Origin: Paenibacillus_E sp052115445
GTDB lineage: Bacteria > Bacillota > Bacilli > Paenibacillales > NBRC-103111
NCBI RefSeq assembly: GCF_052115445.1
Contig: NZ_JBFRGR010000008.1
Span: forward strand, 204,022 to 268,021
Reading direction: 5' to 3'
Length of the DNA stretch: 64,000 nucleotides
Shown: positions 61,017 through 64,000 of the stretch, piece after piece
Position numbering within the stretch: position 1 is the stretch's first letter
How the letters are laid out: the number at the start of each line of letters is the position of its first letter
Program-made: the position numbers and the translations under genes
The notes under the pieces: generated by a model
Database searches by the model: none
Told to the model about the DNA's origin: nothing
What the model saw: the letters and a program-made list of their open reading frames with translations, nothing else

Positions 61017-63065
61017 ATGGATTTAAATCAAGTTGAAGTACGTGAAGTCCATGGAGTTGGCGCTCAAAAAGCACTTGAGCTAAACGCCATGGGCGTTTTT
61101 ACAGTTATGGATTTACTCGAATATGTGCCATTTCGTTACGAGGATTACACGGTTCGCGATTTAGCTAGTGTGAAGGATGGTGACCGTGTCACCGTGAAGG
61201 GCTATATCATTGGGGAACCGGTGCTGCAGCGCTACAGCGGCAAATCCCGTCTATCCTGTAAGGTGATGGTCGACGATTTTCTGTTGACGGCGGTGTGGTT
61301 CAATCGCCATTTCTTGAAGGATCGCTTGCGGCCACAGCAGGAGATTGTTCTGACTGGCAAATGGGACGCCAAGCGTCGGCAAATGAGTGTGTCCGATTCG
61401 GAGTTTCCCGGACAAGGGGATTCGAACACCGGCACCATTCAGCCGGTGTATTCGGTTGTTGCGGGCACGATTACGCAGAAATGGATGCGTAAGATCATAG
61501 GGCAGGCGCTGACACAGTACAGCGCCTTGATCCGTGAGGTGCTGCCGGCGAGTATCACCGACCGGTATGGGTTTATGTCGCGCAGCAAGGCGCTGGCTAT
61601 TATCCACACGCCGAGTGGCGTGGAGGAGGGCAAGCAGGCGCGGGGGCGCATGGTGTATGAGGAGCTGTTCCTCTTCCAGCTCAAGCTCCAGGCTTACCGG
61701 GCTGTGACGCGAAGCCGCACGGATGGTTTGAAGCAGCAGGTTGATCTGCCTGCTGTACGCGCCTTCGTGCGCGCGCTCCCCTTCCAGCTGACGGAGTCGC
61801 AGAAGAAGGTCGTTGGTGAGCTCCTGCACGACATGCAGGAGCCCTACGCGATGAACCGACTGCTGCAGGGCGATGTCGGTGCGGGGAAGACGATCGTCGC
61901 GGCTATAGGGCTCTACGCGACGGTTACGGCTGGCTTCCAAGGCGCGCTGATGGTGCCGACGGAGATCCTCGCTGAGCAGCATAATCGCTCGCTCAGCACG
62001 TTGTTCGAGCCTTATGGGCTGCAGGTCGCTTTGCTGACCGGAAGCGTGACAGACCGCCAGCGACGGGATCTGCTGGCCTCTTTACAGATGGGCTTGATCC
62101 ATGTGTTGGTTGGGACGCATGCGCTGATTCAAGAGGATGTGTATTTCCGCCAGTTAGGTCTCGTTGTGACGGACGAGCAGCATCGCTTTGGGGTGAACCA
62201 GCGCAGCATCCTACGGCGCAAAGGGATGAATCCGGACGTGCTGACGATGACGGCGACGCCGATCCCGCGCACGCTGGCGATTACGGCGTTCGGCGACATG
62301 GACGTTTCGACGCTGCGCGAGCTGCCGAAGGGACGTAAGCCGATCAAGACGTACGCGGTTCAGCATGCGATGCTGGAGCGTGTGCTCGGCTTTATTCAGC
62401 GCGAGGTGGCCGCAGGCCGTCAGGCGTATATTATTTGTCCGCTCATCGAGGAGTCGGACAAGCTGGACGTGCAGAATGCGATCGATGTCCACATTCAGTT
62501 GCAGCAGCATTTTCCGCAGATGCGGATCGGCCTGCTGCACGGGCGTATGAGCGCGCAGGAGAAGGAAGCGATCATGCGCGCCTTCAAGGAAGGCACCGTG
62601 GAGGCGCTCGTGTCGACCACGGTGATTGAGGTTGGCGTGGACGTGCCGAACGCCACGCTGATGGTGATCTACGACGCCGACCGCTTCGGCCTGTCACAGC
62701 TGCACCAGCTGCGCGGCCGGGTCGGGCGGGGCGAGCACCAGTCCTTCTGTGTGCTCATCGCCGACCCGAAGACGGAGGTCGGCAAGGAGCGCATGAAGGC
62801 GATGACGGAGACCACCGACGGCTTCGAGATTGCGCGGCGCGATCTCGAGCTGCGCGGGCCGGGGGATTTCTTCGGCACGAAGCAGAGCGGGCTGCCGGAG
62901 TTCCGCATCGCCGATATGATGGCGGATTTCGAAGTTATGGAGCAGGCGCGCGATGATGCGGCTGAATTAGTCGGCGACTCGACCTTCTGGACGGGAGCTT
63001 CGTTCATGCCGCTCAGGGCGTATTTGGAGCGGGCTCATATTTTTGACAGCGAAGTGCTAGATTAG
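61017..63065 (+). CDS. recG: ATP-dependent DNA helicase RecG
   Basis: The 682-residue helicase regresses stalled forks and processes branched DNA. It has an N-terminal wedge/OB domain (VTVKGYIIGEPV), Walker A GDVGAGKT, DEQHRFGVNQR, TATPIPRTLAI and the TRG-type motif region near QLRGRVGRGEHQSFC. It starts four bases after the DegV stop codon without a strong ribosome site of its own, so it probably depends on coupling. From about 61750 to 62930 the GC content is visibly higher than in the rest of the window. Confidence 0.97.
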   Translation: MDLNQVEVREVHGVGAQKALELNAMGVFTVMDLLEYVPFRYEDYTVRDLASVKDGDRVTVKGYIIGEPVLQRYSGKSRLSCKVMVDDFLLTAVWFNRHFLKDRLRPQQEIVLTGKWDAKRRQMSVSDSEFPGQGDSNTGTIQPVYSVVAGTITQKWMRKIIGQALTQYSALIREVLPASITDRYGFMSRSKALAIIHTPSGVEEGKQARGRMVYEELFLFQLKLQAYRAVTRSRTDGLKQQVDLPAVRAFVRALPFQLTESQKKVVGELLHDMQEPYAMNRLLQGDVGAGKTIVAAIGLYATVTAGFQGALMVPTEILAEQHNRSLSTLFEPYGLQVALLTGSVTDRQRRDLLASLQMGLIHVLVGTHALIQEDVYFRQLGLVVTDEQHRFGVNQRSILRRKGMNPDVLTMTATPIPRTLAITAFGDMDVSTLRELPKGRKPIKTYAVQHAMLERVLGFIQREVAAGRQAYIICPLIEESDKLDVQNAIDVHIQLQQHFPQMRIGLLHGRMSAQEKEAIMRAFKEGTVEALVSTTVIEVGVDVPNATLMVIYDADRFGLSQLHQLRGRVGRGEHQSFCVLIADPKTEVGKERMKAMTETTDGFEIARRDLELRGPGDFFGTKQSGLPEFRIADMMADFEVMEQARDDAAELVGDSTFWTGASFMPLRAYLERAHIFDSEVLD

Positions 63066-63158
63066 TAGATCATGGTGGGGACACAAGTTGACCCCTAGCG
63101 CGTTCCCTTTTAAGATAGGAGTAGTTGCACTATTTTAGGGGAATGAAGGTGTACGGCC

Positions 63159-63425
63159 GTGACTTATTTTCTCATTTATTTATTATTGATGAATATCATT
63201 ACGTTTGTTGAGATGGGACATGACAAAGGACAAGCCAAAAAAGGCGGACGCCGCGTACCGGAAAAACGCCTGTTTCTACTCGCTGCTCTCGGCGGTGGGA
63301 TAGGCGGTTGGCTCGGCATGCGCATGTGGCGTCACAAAACGAAGCATACTTCGTTTGTTGTGGGCTTTCCGCTACTCATTGCGTTAAATTGCATTTGCGT
63401 CATTCTCATCGCCATGTATATGTAA
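63159..63425 (+). CDS. DUF1294 family membrane protein
   Basis: The 88-residue protein has three hydrophobic segments and the DUF1294 signature GHDKGQAKKGGRRVPEKRLF...GGGIGGWLGMRMWRHKTKH shortened to the blocks RRVPEKRLF and RHKTKH. Function unknown. The GTG start at 63159 has GAAGG upstream. A terminator follows. Confidence 0.85.
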   Translation: MTYFLIYLLLMNIITFVEMGHDKGQAKKGGRRVPEKRLFLLAALGGGIGGWLGMRMWRHKTKHTSFVVGFPLLIALNCICVILIAMYM

Positions 63426-63433
63426 ATGAAGGG

Positions 63434-63463
63434 ACAGCTGCCGGGAACGGTGGCTGTTTTTTT
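63434..63463 (+). terminator. Terminator after the DUF1294 gene
   Basis: ACAGC..CCG and CGG..GCTGT stem with a GGAA loop, then a T-run. Confidence 0.8.
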
Positions 63464-63519
63464 GTGGGATGTTAGGTGGGATGGCTAACTGAGAACCTCC
63501 GAACCCCGAAGCTCGACCT

Positions 63520-63690
63520 CAACCTGAATCTGAACCTGAACCTCAACCTGAATCTGAACCTGAATCTGAATCTGAATCTGAACCTCAACCCGAACCTGAA
63601 CCTGAACCTGAACCTGAACCTGAACCTGAACCTGAACCTGAACCTGAACCTGAACCTGAACCTGAACCTGAACCTGAACCTGAACCTCAA
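63520..63690 (+). repeat. CCTGAA hexanucleotide array
   Basis: About 28 head-to-tail six-base units, mainly CCTGAA with some CTCAA and TCTGAA variants in the first third; the last two thirds are almost perfect. All six frames stay open because the unit length is a multiple of three and carries no stop, so the dipeptide-repeat frames here should not be taken as genes. Confidence 0.92.
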
Positions 63691-64000
63691 CTCCTGAACC
63701 CCTGAACTCCAAGCCCCTCCTTGCCGGCCGCGCACCTACCCCTAAACAATTTAACTGGAAAAACGCCAGCTATTTTCTTTGAAAACTTCCAAAATTGAAG
63801 ATTAGATGGATATTATGTAGGTAAAATCAATGATTTTAGAAGTTCTTCGCATTTTCGGTTCGGCCCCTTAATTATGGAGTCTATCTGCTGAATACTTGCT
63901 TTCTCGCAGTTTCTCATTTTTCGTATTCAACCTTTTTTAAAGGGTAATCTCCACTACCCCTAATTTATTTGCCTTCCAGGCCTCATGATATCGGCTTGGA
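63691..64000. other. Gene-free tail of the window
   Basis: AT-rich sequence with no convincing gene. The motif around 63811-63830 (AGATGGATATTATGTAG) distantly recalls the ATGGATTTTAT motif at 38960. A minus-strand frame open from the window edge to a stop at 63937-63939 gives 20 codons and could be the end of a gene outside the window, but it is too short to judge. Confidence 0.5.

Noticed and set aside
61251..61982. A 243-codon antisense frame in recG
   Set aside because: Shadow of the GC-rich recG segment.
63476..63735. Open frames giving Leu-Asn, Gln-Val or Arg-Phe dipeptide repeats
   Set aside because: They are by-products of the CCTGAA array, open in all frames, with no ribosome site.
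63937..64000. C-terminus of a gene on the minus strand entering from the right edge
   Set aside because: Only 20 codons are visible and no family or terminator supports it.

Overview
The window is a stretch of chromosome from an endospore-forming member of the Bacillota, most probably Paenibacillus or a close relative (Paenibacillaceae). Reasons: a spoVM gene, a sporulation-type PAS histidine kinase, a tyrosine T-box leader, strong AGGAGG ribosome sites with frequent TTG/GTG starts, intrinsic terminators after most transcription units, and a gene order from rqcH to recG that closely follows the Bacillus subtilis yloA-recG region. Gene content is almost entirely housekeeping. About 20 isolated N bases show that this is draft sequence. 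I see no rRNA, tRNA, phage, insertion sequence with a transposase, CRISPR array or defence island.

Left part (1-24.4 kb): acetate metabolism (acuC truncated by the window edge, acuA, divergent acsA with a candidate CcpA site); a class A penicillin-binding protein with two C-terminal FN3-like domains; T-box-controlled tyrS convergent with rpsD; a GAF-GGDEF diguanylate cyclase; a VTT-domain membrane protein behind a perfect 16-bp palindrome; an HPr-like protein without the catalytic histidine; ylaN; a Ca2+/H+ antiporter; an Asp23-family protein; ftsW and a YugN-like gene; an M20 amidohydrolase; a CBS-pair protein; a multi-PAS sporulation-type kinase; two Gfo/Idh/MocA oxidoreductases and a LysR regulator.

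Middle part (24.2-39.4 kb): an XPB-type helicase with a helicase-associated partner; ylbF (ricF) and ylbG separated by an asparaginase gene and a repeat element; an unrecognised 145-aa protein; a second LysR regulator; a PHP phosphoesterase; galU; rqcH; and a Ca2+-type P-ATPase. Three non-coding repeat types occur here: a ~150-170-bp hairpin-rich element in two copies (one with 19-bp terminal inverted repeats), an 8-bp minisatellite, and a 31-bp triplicate.

Right part (39.4-63.5 kb): dapF and a fused homocysteine methyltransferase/methylenetetrahydrofolate reductase, then yloC-remA-gmk-rpoZ, coaBC-priA-def-fmt-rsmB, rlmN-prpC-prkC-rsgA-rpe plus a small membrane protein, spoVM, rpmB (opposite strand), yloU-fakA-degV-recG and a DUF1294 gene. 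Many junctions overlap by 1-11 bases, so translational coupling is likely. The block joins nucleotide and coenzyme synthesis, replication restart, translation initiation and ribosome modification, Ser/Thr phospho-signalling and fatty-acid activation. The last 0.5 kb is non-coding and contains a long CCTGAA hexanucleotide array.

The observations most worth a second look are the structured repeat element, the His-less HPr-like protein, the XPB gene pair, a small reading frame with paired palindromes upstream of spoVM, and a second interspersed ~88-bp repeat found upstream of acuA and of coaBC.
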